From: Phaeodactylibacter luteus
Lineage (GTDB): Bacteria; Bacteroidota; Bacteroidia; Chitinophagales; Saprospiraceae
Direction: 5' to 3'
NCBI RefSeq assembly: GCF_007993045.1
Contig: NZ_VOOR01000024.1
Coordinates: 26,573 to 90,572, forward strand
Length of the DNA: 64,000 bases
The position numbers and the translations under genes were made by a program. Positions 1-8,157 of this stretch are shown piece after piece. The notes below the pieces were generated by a model. That model did no database searches. It was given only the letters and a program-made list of their open reading frames with translations, and was not told the origin of the DNA. Each line of letters starts with the position of its first letter. Within the stretch, counting starts at the first letter, position 1.

Positions 1-218
1 GCGGTGTACAAAGGGGGCAGATCGTGCTGTGGCTGATTCGCGCTAAATATAGATGCAAAAAAACTTTTTTGGGTAAATAATAGTTTTAAATGATTGTTAA
101 TCATGTAGTTGTGTTTATTTGATTTGGTTTTGCTGATAACAAACATAGGATTATGTACTAGAATGGCCAAGAGCGATGTAGCATATTTGCAACATCCAAT
201 AACCAAAACAGACCGGCC
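1..218. other. AT-rich leader upstream of the Crp/Fnr gene
   Basis: About 200 bp of AT-rich sequence with no supported reading frame precedes the regulator gene at 219. It probably carries the promoter of that gene. No convincing TTTG/TAnnTTTG pair was found, so no site is called. Confidence 0.4.
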
Positions 219-905
219 ATGAATGACAAGAAAGGGTTTTCAAAAGACATACTGCAGCTATTCCCCCTGTTCAATGGGATTTCAGAAGATGACTTGGATT
301 TCCTGTGCGCACGGATGGAAGAGCATAGCTTTGACCGTTTGCAGCCTATTTACTCTACCGGCGACCGCTCTGACCGCATTTTCCTGCTCAAAAAGGGGGT
401 AGTGAAAATTGGGGGTTACGCCGATGATGGCAGGGAGGTGATCAAGCACGTTCTGCACCCGATCACGCTGATTGGGGAGCTGGCCCTTGCCGGAGAGCTG
501 AAGCGGAAAGATTTTGCCTATGCCATCAAAGCCGGGACAGAAGCGCTCAGCATCCGGGTGGTCGATATGCAGCATTTGATGCGCAAAGACCACAGGCTGG
601 CGATGCGGGTCTTGGAGTTTATCGGGATGCGGCTGCAGCATGTAGAGCAGCGTTTGGAGTCGTTGATCTTCAAAGATGCCAGAGAGCGGATTATCGCTTT
701 CCTGAAGGATACCGCCCAGCGGCGGGGGCGCAAGGTAGGGTTTGAAACGCTCATCAAGCATACCCTTACGCAGCAGGATATCGCTAATATCACGGGCACT
801 TCCCGTCAGACGGTCACCTCTGTCATGAACGACCTGCGGAAGTCCAATCTCATTTATTTCAACCGGCGCAGCATTCTGATCCGCGACATGAGCAAGCTGG
901 CTTAA
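219..905 (+). CDS. Crp/Fnr family transcriptional regulator
   Basis: Single-component DNA-binding regulator of 228 residues, the usual length for the family. Residues about 15-130 form the cyclic-nucleotide-binding-like sensor (LFNGISEDDLDFL, LKKGVVKIGGY, GELALAG). A dimerisation helix follows (MRVLEFIGMRLQHVEQRL). The C-terminal winged helix carries LTQQDIANITGTSRQTVT at about 185-203. The N-terminus lacks the cysteine cluster of oxygen-sensing FNR, so an Fe-S sensor is unlikely; the ligand cannot be told from sequence. The ATG at 219 gives a complete family start. The gene converges on rnz with only 8 bp between the stop codons, so its target genes are not suggested by the neighbourhood. 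Confidence 0.93.
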   Translation: MNDKKGFSKDILQLFPLFNGISEDDLDFLCARMEEHSFDRLQPIYSTGDRSDRIFLLKKGVVKIGGYADDGREVIKHVLHPITLIGELALAGELKRKDFAYAIKAGTEALSIRVVDMQHLMRKDHRLAMRVLEFIGMRLQHVEQRLESLIFKDARERIIAFLKDTAQRRGRKVGFETLIKHTLTQQDIANITGTSRQTVTSVMNDLRKSNLIYFNRRSILIRDMSKLA

Positions 906-913
906 TGCCTTGA

Positions 914-1831
914 TCATTGGTAAAGAAGGGGGACGATCATCCCGTCTGCCCCCAAAAAGGTATTGGGGAAGACCGCGCAAGCTTCGTACAACAGCCGGTC
1001 TGGTGTTCTATACCTTGGGGAGTAATGCCCGATGACCAGTTGCCTGGCCCCTGCAAGAAGGGCGATCTGCGCAGCTTGGCTTGCTGTAGCGTGCATAGTT
1101 TTCCGGGCCTGTTCCTTGTGCCGCTCGCTAAAGGTGGCTTCATGGTATATCAGGTCGGTGCCGGCCAGCCATTCTGCTAAAGGCTCATGGTAGGCTGTGT
1201 CTGAGCAAAAAGCATAAGACCGCGGGCGTGGGGGAGGGGCAGTCAGTTCATCATTAGGTATGTAGCCATCCTCCGTGCTGTGGTAGCCTTGGCCGTTCTT
1301 GATGCCGGGGATGGCAGCAAAAGGGATGCGGTAACGCTCGATAGCCGATTTCAGCATGCGCCGCGGCTGTGGCTGTTCCCGGAACAAATACCCATAAGTA
1401 GGGACACGGTGCCTGAGCGGGAATGCAGTGATCTGCAGCAGCTGATCCTCATAGATGATAGATGGGGCAGAAGATTCTACGGGGTTAAAGTTGATGGCAT
1501 AGGGGAAATGCTGGAATAGGTGTTGGAAAGCTTTTAAAAAATCGCCGACTGCCGGAGGGCCGTAAATGTCCACCGGCTTTTCGCGCGTGTTGAGCGCCCA
1601 CGAGGAGAGCAGCCCGGGAAGCCCGAGGATGTGGTCCCCATGTTCGTGGCTGATGCAGATGGTTTGGATATGGCCAGGGCGCGCCTGTGATTGGTCCAGC
1701 TGCATTTGCAAGCCTTCTCCACAATCGATAAGGAACTGCTTATGATGCACTTGCAGCACTTGTTGGGTAGGGAAGCGGCCGTGGGCGGGCAATGCCCCAT
1801 TAGTGCCGAGTAGCTGTAGTTCAAATTTCAT
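914..1831 (-). CDS. rnz: ribonuclease Z (tRNA 3'-processing endonuclease)
   Basis: Metallo-beta-lactamase-fold nuclease that removes 3' trailers from tRNA precursors in the cytoplasm. The protein has 305 residues, the length of the short bacterial form. The zinc-binding motif SHEHGDHILGLPGLLSS lies near residue 62. Further conserved segments are FCSDT, DLIYHEATFSERHKEQA (the HEATF motif) and the C-terminal LVIGHYSPRY histidine. The start MKFELQLLGTNGALP matches family N-termini. It shares a strand with the STAS gene upstream, but 288 bp with two strong palindromes separates them, so independent transcription is likely. Confidence 0.95.
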   Translation of the reverse strand: MKFELQLLGTNGALPAHGRFPTQQVLQVHHKQFLIDCGEGLQMQLDQSQARPGHIQTICISHEHGDHILGLPGLLSSWALNTREKPVDIYGPPAVGDFLKAFQHLFQHFPYAINFNPVESSAPSIIYEDQLLQITAFPLRHRVPTYGYLFREQPQPRRMLKSAIERYRIPFAAIPGIKNGQGYHSTEDGYIPNDELTAPPPRPRSYAFCSDTAYHEPLAEWLAGTDLIYHEATFSERHKEQARKTMHATASQAAQIALLAGARQLVIGHYSPRYRTPDRLLYEACAVFPNTFLGADGMIVPLLYQ

Positions 1832-1874
1832 AAGCGGGCAGAGGCTTGTGTAGGGGTAATCGCGGGCGGCCCAA

Positions 1875-1922
1875 ATACCAACGGCGCACTAACTTCAAGG
1901 AGTTTTAGTGCGCCGTTGGTAT
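1875..1922. repeat. 18-bp perfect inverted repeat (strong hairpin)
   Basis: ATACCAACGGCGCACTAA at 1875-1892 is the exact reverse complement of 1905-1922, with a 12-nt loop. Outer bases (GGCCCA and TGGGCC) extend the pairing imperfectly. It sits 43 bp upstream of the rnz start. Neither strand shows a good U-tract, so it is not a standard intrinsic terminator; a structured 5' leader of rnz or a remnant of a mobile repeat are alternatives. Confidence 0.8.
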
Positions 1923-1943
1923 GCCTAGGTGGGCCAATGCTTA

Positions 1944-2119
1944 GGCCGGTTTGGGTTTTGGCTTTCTAGGCGAGAACTTGCAGTTTTTGAGCTAGACAAG
2001 GCATGAAAACCGGAGTTTAGCCTAATAAGTTAAAGGAGGATTTTTGGAACGCGGAATATAATCAGGAAAATGCCCCGCTGTCTAACGGGATAGCCGGCTG
2101 CTAAAGTCCAGATAGGCGC
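1944..2119. mobile_element. Family C palindromic element, copy C1 (176 bp)
   Basis: An imperfect palindrome bounded on both sides by TTA (1941-1943 and 2120-2122). The right end, read on the minus strand, is GCGCCTATCTGGACTTTAGC; the left end is GGCCGGTTTGGGTTTTGGC followed by TTTCTAGG. Both match the ends of copy C2 at 6653. Inner arms also pair (TAGACA...GGCAT against ATGCC...TGTCTA). The right TTA is the complement of the TAA stop codon of the STAS gene, so the element begins at the base after that stop. No coding sequence is contained. Confidence 0.75.
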
Positions 2120-2494
2120 TTAATCCTCGTCGTTGAGCTCTCGTTCAATATCTTCCATGAACACATAGTCAATGGCCTCGGAAACAGTAGGGACCAGCGT
2201 CAGGACAGAGTCCAGCCGGGATATTTCAATCAGCTTTTTGACTGCAGGCTGTTCTGCGCCAGAGAGGACGAACGAGCCCAGCTTCTTCCAAAGGCGGTCT
2301 GCTGTCAGAATGGCGCTCAAGCCTGACGAATCGACATACTTTACCTTGGAGAGGTCCATGATCAGATTTTTCACCCCTTTATCTGAAAGAAGGACCAGCT
2401 CAGATTTTACTTCAGGCGCAATAAGGGAGTTGAAATTCTCCTCTTCTACCGCGAAAACGGTGTACCGCTCTTCCGTCTTTATTTTGAATTCCAT
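2120..2494 (-). CDS. STAS-domain anti-sigma factor antagonist
   Basis: A 124-residue protein made almost entirely of a STAS domain, the fold of SpoIIAA/RsbV proteins that bind and neutralise anti-sigma kinases. The segment VKYVDSSGLSAILTADRLWKKLG at residues about 51-73 holds the conserved DSSGL, whose serine is the usual phosphorylation site. The acidic tail (EDIERELNDED) is outside the domain. The partner kinase and phosphatase are not in this window. The gene is divergent from clpC across a 405-bp region; its stop codon is the flank of repeat C1. Confidence 0.88.
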   Translation of the reverse strand: MEFKIKTEERYTVFAVEEENFNSLIAPEVKSELVLLSDKGVKNLIMDLSKVKYVDSSGLSAILTADRLWKKLGSFVLSGAEQPAVKKLIEISRLDSVLTLVPTVSEAIDYVFMEDIERELNDED

Positions 2495-2899
2495 AGATGC
2501 GTTAATTACATTTTGGTTGTGGGCAGCTGCAAAAATATCAATTAAGCAGCACTAAACCTAACAGGGTTCAACAAAATCAATTCACTACTGAATTACGAGA
2601 CCTTAAACACAATAGAATGTTTTAGTGTTTGAATGACGTCAACCAAAATAACAAGCGCTGCCCAAAGCTGGCCGCCCGACAAAGTTGCAGGCGTTAAGGG
2701 TTTGGCACTGTTTTTTCAGGGTATCAGAAGTGAGGCCTCATCGCTGAAGCCCCCCGCGCCAGCCCGGCCGCCAACTTTCCGTCAAGGTACTGTTAAGTCG
2801 CTTTTACGGTGAAACTAAAGCCAGCCAGCCTTTGTATTTTTGATTATTAGCTTTAATATTGTTTTGTAACCCACCGCAACAGCAAGAGAAAAGAAAACT
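2495..2899. other. Divergent intergenic region between the STAS gene and clpC
   Basis: About 405 bp without a supported gene. It should hold both divergent promoters. The clpC-proximal part contains a good Bacteroidota promoter match (see 2831-2861). No riboswitch or repeat copy was seen. Confidence 0.5.
2831..2861 (+). promoter_or_regulatory. Candidate Bacteroidota promoter of clpC
   Basis: TTTG at 2831-2834, a 19-bp spacer and TAATATTG at 2854-2861 fit the TTTG / TAnnTTTG pattern with one mismatch. The predicted start would give a leader of about 30 nt before the ATG at 2900. Confidence 0.5.
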
Positions 2900-5452
2900 A
2901 TGAATAATAAACGTTTCTCTCCAAAAGTAAAGCAGGTCATTTCCCGCAGCCGCGATGCGGCCATCCGCTTGGGGCATGACTTCATCGGCACAGAACATCT
3001 GTTGATCGGCATCATGTCGGAGCAAGGGAGCTTGGCTGTGCGGGTTTTGGAGTCTTTAGATGTGAACCCGGCAGAGCTCCAGCAAAATGTGGAGGAGTCG
3101 GTACAGCGTATCCCATCGGGCCAAACTGCCCTGAACGTGGGCAACCTGCCTTTGAACAGGCATGCAGAACGGGTCCTCAAAGTAACTTTCCTCGAAGCTA
3201 AAATGCTCAAAAGCGAGGAGATTAGCCCGGAGCACCTGCTGCTGTCTATCTTGAAGCACAAGGACAACCCTGCTTCCAAAATCCTGAACCAGTTTGATGT
3301 CGATTACGACATCTACAAGGCAGAGCTCGAGTACGTGCGGCAGGAGCAGGATTTTACCCGCCCCAACGAGCCTTATGCGCAGTCGCCCTCCGATCAGGAT
3401 GACCCCTACGAAGAGGAAGATCAGGGCAGTGGCCGCTATCAACAGCGCAAAGGGGGCACTAAATCCAGGACTCCTGTCCTTGACAATTTTGGCCGGGATA
3501 TCACCAAGCTTGCTGAAGAGGATAAACTCGACCCTATCATCGGCCGTGAAAATGAGATTGAGCGCGTCTCTCAAATCCTTAGCCGCCGCAAAAAGAACAA
3601 TCCTATCCTCATAGGTGAGCCTGGCGTGGGCAAAACTGCGATCGTGGAAGGCCTGGCCCTCAGGATCATCCAAAAGAAAGTGAGCCGTACCCTTTTCAAT
3701 AAGCGCATCGTAATGCTCGATCTTGCTGCTCTCGTAGCCGGCACTAAGTACCGCGGGCAGTTCGAAGAGCGCATGAAAGCGATTATGAACGAGCTGGAGA
3801 AGTCGCGCGACGTTATCCTGTTCATCGATGAGATTCACACCATTGTCGGCGCGGGCGGTGCTACGGGCTCCCTCGATGCTAGCAATATTTTTAAGCCTGC
3901 TCTCGCTCGGGGCGAACTACAGTGTATCGGTGCCTCTACGTTAGACGAGTACCGTCAGCACATCGAAAAGGACGGGGCGCTCGACCGCCGCTTCCAAAAG
4001 GTGATCGTCGATCCGCCCACGGCAGAAGAAGCGGTGAACATCCTGCAGAATATCCGCCCAAAGTACGAAGAGTTCCACAATGTCAACTATTCTGACGAGG
4101 CGGTGCAAGCTTGTGTCAAGCTCAGTGACCGCTATATCAGCGACCGCTTCTTGCCAGACAAGGCTATTGATGTACTCGATGAAGTCGGCGCTCGGGTCCA
4201 CCTGAAAAATATTCACGTCCCTGAGCACATAGAAGAGCTCGAGCAGAAAATCGAGGAGCTCAAAGAACAGAAGAACCAAGCGGTCAAAAACCAACAGTAC
4301 GAAAAAGCTGCCGACCTGCGAGACAAAGAGTCTAAGTTGGTCCGTCAGCTGGAGTTCGCCAAAATCCAATGGGAAGAAGAGGTGAAGACCAAGCGCTACC
4401 CCGTCGAAGAAGAGGATATCGCTGAGGTGGTCTCCATGATGACGGGAATACCGGTGAAGCGGGTGGCGCAAAGCGAAAGCCGTAAGCTGGTAGGGATGGA
4501 TAAAGACCTGCAGGGCGTAATCATCGGGCAAGATAATGCCATTAAGAAGATTACCCGTGCTATTCAGCGCAACCGGGTGGGGCTGAAAGACCCTACCAAA
4601 CCAATCGGCTCCTTCATCTTCCTTGGGCCTACCGGTGTGGGCAAGACGGAGCTAGCCAAATCCCTGGCCCGCTATATCTTCGACTCCGATGATGCGCTCA
4701 TCCGTATAGATATGAGCGAGTATATGGAGAAGTTCTCCGTGAGCCGCCTCATCGGCGCGCCTCCGGGATACGTAGGGTACGAAGAGGGCGGGCAGCTCAC
4801 AGAAAAAGTGCGCAGGAAACCTTACTCTGTAATCCTGCTCGATGAAATCGAGAAGGCCCACCCTGATGTGTACAACATCTTGCTGCAAGTGCTCGACGAC
4901 GGACAGCTGACCGATGGCCTCGGCCGCAAAGTAGATTTCAAGAACTCCCTGATTATCATGACATCAAACGTAGGTGTCAGACAGCTCAAGGATTTCGGGC
5001 AGGGTGTTGGTTTTGCTACGCAGGCTCGTACACAGGCTGCCGATGACAATGCCAAAGGGGTGATCCAAAATGCATTGAAGCGCACGTTCTCCCCTGAGTT
5101 CTTGAACCGGGTAGATGATGTGGTCATTTTCAATAGCTTGGATCAGGACGATATATTCCGCATTATCGACATCACCCTCAAAGACCTGCACAAACGCCTC
5201 GACAACATGGGCTATAAGCTCAGCTTGTCTGATGACGCTAAAAAGTTTGTGGCAGAAAAAGGCTATGACCCACAGTTTGGCGCACGGCCGCTGCACCGGG
5301 CCATCCAAAAGTATATCGAAGACCCGCTTGCAGAGTTCATCCTCAACGAAAACCTGAGCGAAGGCGCTTCGCTCGAGGCTGTCCTTAATGAGGATGGGCA
5401 AAGCCTGAGCATTGCCTTGAGCAAAGAGGTGAATACTGATGTGAACGAGTAG
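2900..5452 (+). CDS. clpC: ATP-dependent Clp protease ATP-binding subunit ClpC
   Basis: AAA+ unfoldase of 850 residues that feeds proteins to ClpP and has disaggregase activity. Order of parts: N-terminal double Clp-N domain (residues about 2-145), an acidic/charged linker, AAA-1 with Walker A GEPGVGKT near 240, a middle coiled coil with a UVR-like stretch at about 455-490 ([16 protein letters not shown]), and AAA-2 with Walker A GPTGVGKT near 577. The VGF segment near 703 (QGVGFATQ) fits the ClpP-docking loop, and the C-terminal domain contains [20 protein letters not shown]. Length and domain order are normal for ClpC rather than ClpB or ClpA. A strong terminator follows. Confidence 0.97.
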   Translation: MNNKRFSPKVKQVISRSRDAAIRLGHDFIGTEHLLIGIMSEQGSLAVRVLESLDVNPAELQQNVEESVQRIPSGQTALNVGNLPLNRHAERVLKVTFLEAKMLKSEEISPEHLLLSILKHKDNPASKILNQFDVDYDIYKAELEYVRQEQDFTRPNEPYAQSPSDQDDPYEEEDQGSGRYQQRKGGTKSRTPVLDNFGRDITKLAEEDKLDPIIGRENEIERVSQILSRRKKNNPILIGEPGVGKTAIVEGLALRIIQKKVSRTLFNKRIVMLDLAALVAGTKYRGQFEERMKAIMNELEKSRDVILFIDEIHTIVGAGGATGSLDASNIFKPALARGELQCIGASTLDEYRQHIEKDGALDRRFQKVIVDPPTAEEAVNILQNIRPKYEEFHNVNYSDEAVQACVKLSDRYISDRFLPDKAIDVLDEVGARVHLKNIHVPEHIEELEQKIEELKEQKNQAVKNQQYEKAADLRDKESKLVRQLEFAKIQWEEEVKTKRYPVEEEDIAEVVSMMTGIPVKRVAQSESRKLVGMDKDLQGVIIGQDNAIKKITRAIQRNRVGLKDPTKPIGSFIFLGPTGVGKTELAKSLARYIFDSDDALIRIDMSEYMEKFSVSRLIGAPPGYVGYEEGGQLTEKVRRKPYSVILLDEIEKAHPDVYNILLQVLDDGQLTDGLGRKVDFKNSLIIMTSNVGVRQLKDFGQGVGFATQARTQAADDNAKGVIQNALKRTFSPEFLNRVDDVVIFNSLDQDDIFRIIDITLKDLHKRLDNMGYKLSLSDDAKKFVAEKGYDPQFGARPLHRAIQKYIEDPLAEFILNENLSEGASLEAVLNEDGQSLSIALSKEVNTDVNE

Positions 5453-5486
5453 GGCTGCCGATAAAGCGGCCTTCTAGCCAACATAA

Positions 5487-5525
5487 AGGCACCGTCAGCT
5501 GCTAGGGCTGGCGGTGCCTCTTTTT
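5487..5525 (+). terminator. Intrinsic terminator of clpC
   Basis: AGGCACCGTCAGC pairs with GCTGGCGGTGCCT across a 7-nt loop, followed by CTTTTT. A textbook rho-independent terminator 35 bp after the clpC stop. Confidence 0.92.
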
Positions 5526-5670
5526 GGATTTGGGCATTGTCTCGCTCAAATATCGGGAAGGCCGAACTTTTTATTGGCTTTTTTCCTTAAATTGGTAGGG
5601 ACATTCGTCATCTTTACCGCTTCAAAACAGGTGGCATCGCCTGTCTCTATTATTTTTTAATTAAACCGAC

Positions 5671-5679
5671 ATTCTATTG
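5671..5679 (+). promoter_or_regulatory. Non-AUG start region of infC (ATT / TTG)
   Basis: The bases ATTCTATTG give two in-frame non-AUG candidates, ATT at 5671 and TTG at 5677, just before the conserved [10 protein letters not shown]-terminus. No in-frame ATG lies close upstream. IF-3 discrimination against non-AUG starts is an established basis of infC autoregulation. Confidence 0.7.
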
Positions 5680-6282
5680 GCAAAGAGATTTGGAAGAAGA
5701 AAAGGGAACTTCAACGACCGCAGCAATCAAAAACCGGAATACCGCGTCAACGAGCATATCCGAGTACCTGAAGTCCGCTTGGTAGGGGATAACCTAGAAG
5801 ATATCAGCACGGCTATTGGGCAAACCCTTGAGCCCGGTACAGTCTACCCAACACGGACCGCTAGAGATTGGGCTCGCAAAGCAGAGCTGGACCTCGTTGA
5901 AATTTCTCCTAATGCTAAACCCCCCGTAGTCAAAATTATTGATTTCAATAAGTTCCTCTACGAGAAAAAGAAGAAGGAAAAAGAGATCAAAGCTAAGGCT
6001 GCCAAAACTGTTGTAAAGGAAATCCGCTTCGGTCCTAATACGGATGACCACGACTTCGAATTCAAGTTGCGGCATGCGAAAGGGTTCTTAGAAGACGGGG
6101 CAAAAGTTAAGGCGTATGTCCACTTTCGTGGGCGCACCATCGTCTTCAAAGAACGGGGAGAACTGCTCCTGCTCAAATTTATCAAAGAGCTTGAAGAGTA
6201 CGGCGCTGCTGAGGCACTGCCTAAAATGGAAGGCCGCCGTATGATCGTCATGATCTCTCCGAAGAAAAAGAAAAAAAACTAG
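5677..6282 (+). CDS. infC: translation initiation factor IF-3
   Basis: IF-3 (201 residues) binds the 30S subunit, keeps the subunits apart and checks start-codon pairing. The N-domain contains [19 protein letters not shown] and [19 protein letters not shown]; the linker is lysine-rich ([13 protein letters not shown]); the C-domain has [21 protein letters not shown]. No ATG is available near the start. The called start is TTG at 5677 ([10 protein letters not shown]); ATT at 5671 is in frame two codons earlier and is the rare start used by infC in other bacteria. Such a start lets IF-3 repress its own translation. It leads the conserved infC-rpmI-rplT group. The stop is followed by a hairpin. 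Confidence 0.95.
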   Translation: MAKRFGRRKGNFNDRSNQKPEYRVNEHIRVPEVRLVGDNLEDISTAIGQTLEPGTVYPTRTARDWARKAELDLVEISPNAKPPVVKIIDFNKFLYEKKKKEKEIKAKAAKTVVKEIRFGPNTDDHDFEFKLRHAKGFLEDGAKVKAYVHFRGRTIVFKERGELLLLKFIKELEEYGAAEALPKMEGRRMIVMISPKKKKKN

Positions 6283-6324
6283 GCCGCCCACTGTACCGGC
6301 GCTAAGCGCCCTCAACAGGCAATA

Positions 6325-6367
6325 AGCCCCTTTTGTGTGAAAAACCCCAAGGGGCAAGCTTTTTTTA
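6325..6367 (+). terminator. Terminator or attenuator between infC and rpmI
   Basis: GCCCCTT pairs with AAGGGGC across a 16-nt loop and is followed, after AAGC, by seven T. Its place between infC and rpmI means it may only partly end transcription; rpmI has its own candidate promoter 37 bp further on. Confidence 0.65.
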
Positions 6368-6403
6368 TTTCCGCTCTATGCCTAGATTTCTATCAGAAAA
6401 GCA

Positions 6404-6411
6404 TACATTTG
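6404..6411 (+). promoter_or_regulatory. Candidate -7 element upstream of rpmI
   Basis: TACATTTG matches the Bacteroidota TAnnTTTG -7 consensus exactly, 47 bp before the rpmI ATG and just after the infC terminator. No clear TTTG was seen at the right distance upstream. Confidence 0.45.
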
Positions 6412-6457
6412 CACTCCGGTTTCCGGAAAATCATTTTTTCGACTTAAAGCAATTACC

Positions 6458-6652
6458 ATGCCTAAGATGAAAACGCACTCCAGTGCCAAGAAACGTTTCA
6501 AAGTGACTGGCTCTGGAAAAGTAAAGCGCTTCCAGGCAAAAACTTCGCACATGATGCGCAACAAAAGCAAAAAGGCGAAGCTTCGCCTTCGTGACGCTGT
6601 TGTCGTGCATGAGCACAACGAAGACCGCGTAAAGCGGATGCTCTGTAAGTAA
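6458..6652 (+). CDS. rpmI: 50S ribosomal protein L35
   Basis: A small basic ribosomal protein of 64 residues, the standard L35 length. The sequence PKMKTHSSAKKRFKVTGSGK is the family signature, and the protein continues with FQAKTSHMMRNKSKKAKLRL. It belongs to the large subunit and is normally co-transcribed with infC and rplT, as here. Its TAA stop at 6650-6652 is immediately followed by the palindromic element C2, which lengthens the gap to rplT. Confidence 0.97.
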   Translation: MPKMKTHSSAKKRFKVTGSGKVKRFQAKTSHMMRNKSKKAKLRLRDAVVVHEHNEDRVKRMLCK

Positions 6653-6727
6653 GAGCCTGCCTGGATTTTGGCCTTCTAGGTAAAAACGTGCAGTTTGCAG
6701 CCCAGTTGCTAAAGTCCAAATAGGCTC
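6653..6727. mobile_element. Family C palindromic element, copy C2 (75 bp)
   Basis: It begins GAGCCTGCCTGGATTTTGGC and ends with a segment whose reverse complement is GAGCCTATTTGGACTTTAGC, giving imperfect terminal inverted repeats of about 20 bp. It is flanked by TAA on both sides (6650-6652, the rpmI stop codon, and 6728-6730), consistent with a 3-bp target duplication. The segment TTCTAGG..A.AAC.TGCAGTTT is shared with copy C1. The shorter length suggests an internally deleted form. Confidence 0.75.
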
Positions 6728-6755
6728 TAAATGAATCCATTTAATTTTTTAACGA

Positions 6756-6806
6756 GAGTGCAGGATGAAAGCGATGCCCCGAATCTGGGCCGGCACCTCT
6801 GCACTG
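6756..6806 (+). promoter_or_regulatory. Candidate structured leader of rplT
   Basis: AGTGCAGG pairs with CCTCTGCACT across about 30 nt that includes a smaller GC-rich hairpin (GCCCCGAATCTGGGCCGGC). It lies 17 bp before the rplT start. L20 represses its own mRNA through 23S-rRNA-like leader structures in other bacteria; equivalence here is inference only. Confidence 0.4.
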
Positions 6807-6822
6807 TACTAAAAAATGTATT

Positions 6823-7170
6823 ATGCCTCGTTCAGTCAATGCCGTAGCATCTCGCAAGCGGCGCAAGAAAATCTTGAAAATGGCCAGTGGGTACTGGGGT
6901 GCCCGCAGCAAGGTCTACACGGTTGCGAAAAACGCAGTAGAAAAAGGCCTCAATTACGCCTACCGTGACCGCAAAGCCAAAAAACGTGCTTTCCGCCGCT
7001 TGTGGATCGCTCGTATCAACGCCGAAGCGCGTCAGCACGGGATGTCTTATTCCCGCCTGATCCATCAGCTGTCTGAAAACAACGTCGACTTGAACCGTAA
7101 AGTCTTGGCAGACCTGGCCATGAACAACCCGGAAACCTTCAAGGCTGTTGTCGAGTCGGTGAAAAAATAA
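6823..7170 (+). CDS. rplT: 50S ribosomal protein L20
   Basis: Large-subunit assembly protein of 115 residues, a normal length. Family signatures are [18 protein letters not shown] at the N-terminus, [40 protein letters not shown] and the C-terminal segment [16 protein letters not shown]. It binds 23S rRNA early in assembly and is often an autorepressor of its operon. It is the last gene of the infC group; a strong terminator follows at 7203-7234. Confidence 0.97.
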   Translation: MPRSVNAVASRKRRKKILKMASGYWGARSKVYTVAKNAVEKGLNYAYRDRKAKKRAFRRLWIARINAEARQHGMSYSRLIHQLSENNVDLNRKVLADLAMNNPETFKAVVESVKK

Positions 7171-7202
7171 TTGCCCGGCCCAAGCCGTTGCAATACAGAT
7201 AC

Positions 7203-7234
7203 GAAAGGGAAGCTGCTCAGCAGCTTCCCTTTTC
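7203..7234 (+). terminator. Intrinsic terminator after rplT
   Basis: GAAAGGGAAGCTGCT is followed almost at once by AGCAGCTTCCCTTTTC, giving a near-perfect stem of about 14 bp with a short loop and a short T-run. It closes the infC-rpmI-rplT group. Confidence 0.85.
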
Positions 7235-7265
7235 AATTGGTGTACGTGTTAAATTTTTGCAATCG

Positions 7266-7850
7266 ATGAAGTTGTCGCCCGGTTATCCCTTACTGCTGGC
7301 TCTTGCCCTCTTTTCCTGTAGCCAAGATCAAGAACAACAGGAAGCTAAAGCCTCAACGAGCGCTGCAGCGGATACGCTACAGCGCACTACTGACACGTTA
7401 GCTGTAGCCTCGCCGCTTCTAGAGCTAGATACTGCACGTTATCAATTCCAAGACGGAGCTATCCTGATCAACTGGAAAACACTGGCAGATGTAACTTTTG
7501 AAGAGGAGTACAGCGAAGAGGTCCAAGCTTACGTGCCTTATCCGGATTTTGGCGCCTCCGTACAGGCCCTGTCTGGGCAAGAGGTCATCATCGAAGGCTA
7601 CGTCATCCCTTTGGAAGAGACCGGAGATGAGACTATCCTGGTCCTCAGTGCGCAGCCTTACAAGGCTTGTTTTTTTTGCGGCGGCGCTGGCCCAGAAACC
7701 GTCATGGACATCAAGCTCAAACCGGGTGAGCCCAAACGCTATACGACCGATGACCGCGTAGCTTTCCGCGGCCGCCTCCGCCTCAATGATTCTGATCTGT
7801 ACTATCTCAATTATATCCTGGAAATGGCCGTGCCTACAAAAATCAGATAG
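7266..7850 (+). CDS. DUF3299-like lipoprotein
   Basis: A 194-residue predicted lipoprotein. The start ATG at 7266 gives a signal peptide, SPGYPLLLALALFSCSQDQ, with a lipobox cysteine near residue 18; an upstream in-frame start at 7188 would bury it and overlaps the rplT terminator. A Gln/Glu/Ala-rich spacer follows, then the conserved domain with GQEVIIEGYVIPLEETGDE, AQPYKACFFCGGAGPETV and LNYILEMAVP. The CFFCGGAG segment could bind metal or form a disulfide. Function is unknown; similar domains occur in Bacteroidota and Proteobacteria lipoproteins. Family assignment is from memory of motif style. Confidence 0.7.
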   Translation: MKLSPGYPLLLALALFSCSQDQEQQEAKASTSAAADTLQRTTDTLAVASPLLELDTARYQFQDGAILINWKTLADVTFEEEYSEEVQAYVPYPDFGASVQALSGQEVIIEGYVIPLEETGDETILVLSAQPYKACFFCGGAGPETVMDIKLKPGEPKRYTTDDRVAFRGRLRLNDSDLYYLNYILEMAVPTKIR

Positions 7851-8157
7851 GCCTGGGTTTGCAGATAGCAAATTTTGCTATCTTTCGGTTACCAAACGAA
7901 AATGCACAATTACTCCGCTTTCCTTGCAGCAGCCCATTAGTGTCGCTGCCCCCCTTTGCAAAAATGATAAACTGCCACACATGCTTTCCCTGGCCTTGTC
8001 GCCGTCCAGGGAAAAAGGTGGTGTGGCTCAAACCGCCTTTCCCGAAAGGGTAAGGAAGTTGAAAAAGCAGTGATCTGTACCCGTTGCAATAGTGGTTTCG
8101 GGGCATTGATTGCCCTTACTGTTGTACGGTATCTGAATGACGAATATCTCTTAGCTT
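7851..8157. other. Intergenic region with a hairpin, no gene supported
   Basis: About 307 bp. AGATAGCAAA at 7863-7872 pairs with TTTGCTATCT to 7883 and may end transcription of the lipoprotein gene. Short reading frames here show no family features. The rest presumably carries the promoter of the peroxidase gene at 8158. Confidence 0.5.

Noticed and set aside
282..980. Long antisense frame opposite the Crp/Fnr gene
   Set aside because: The sense strand carries a complete regulator with HTH; the antisense product has no recognisable features and would also overlap the rnz stop region.
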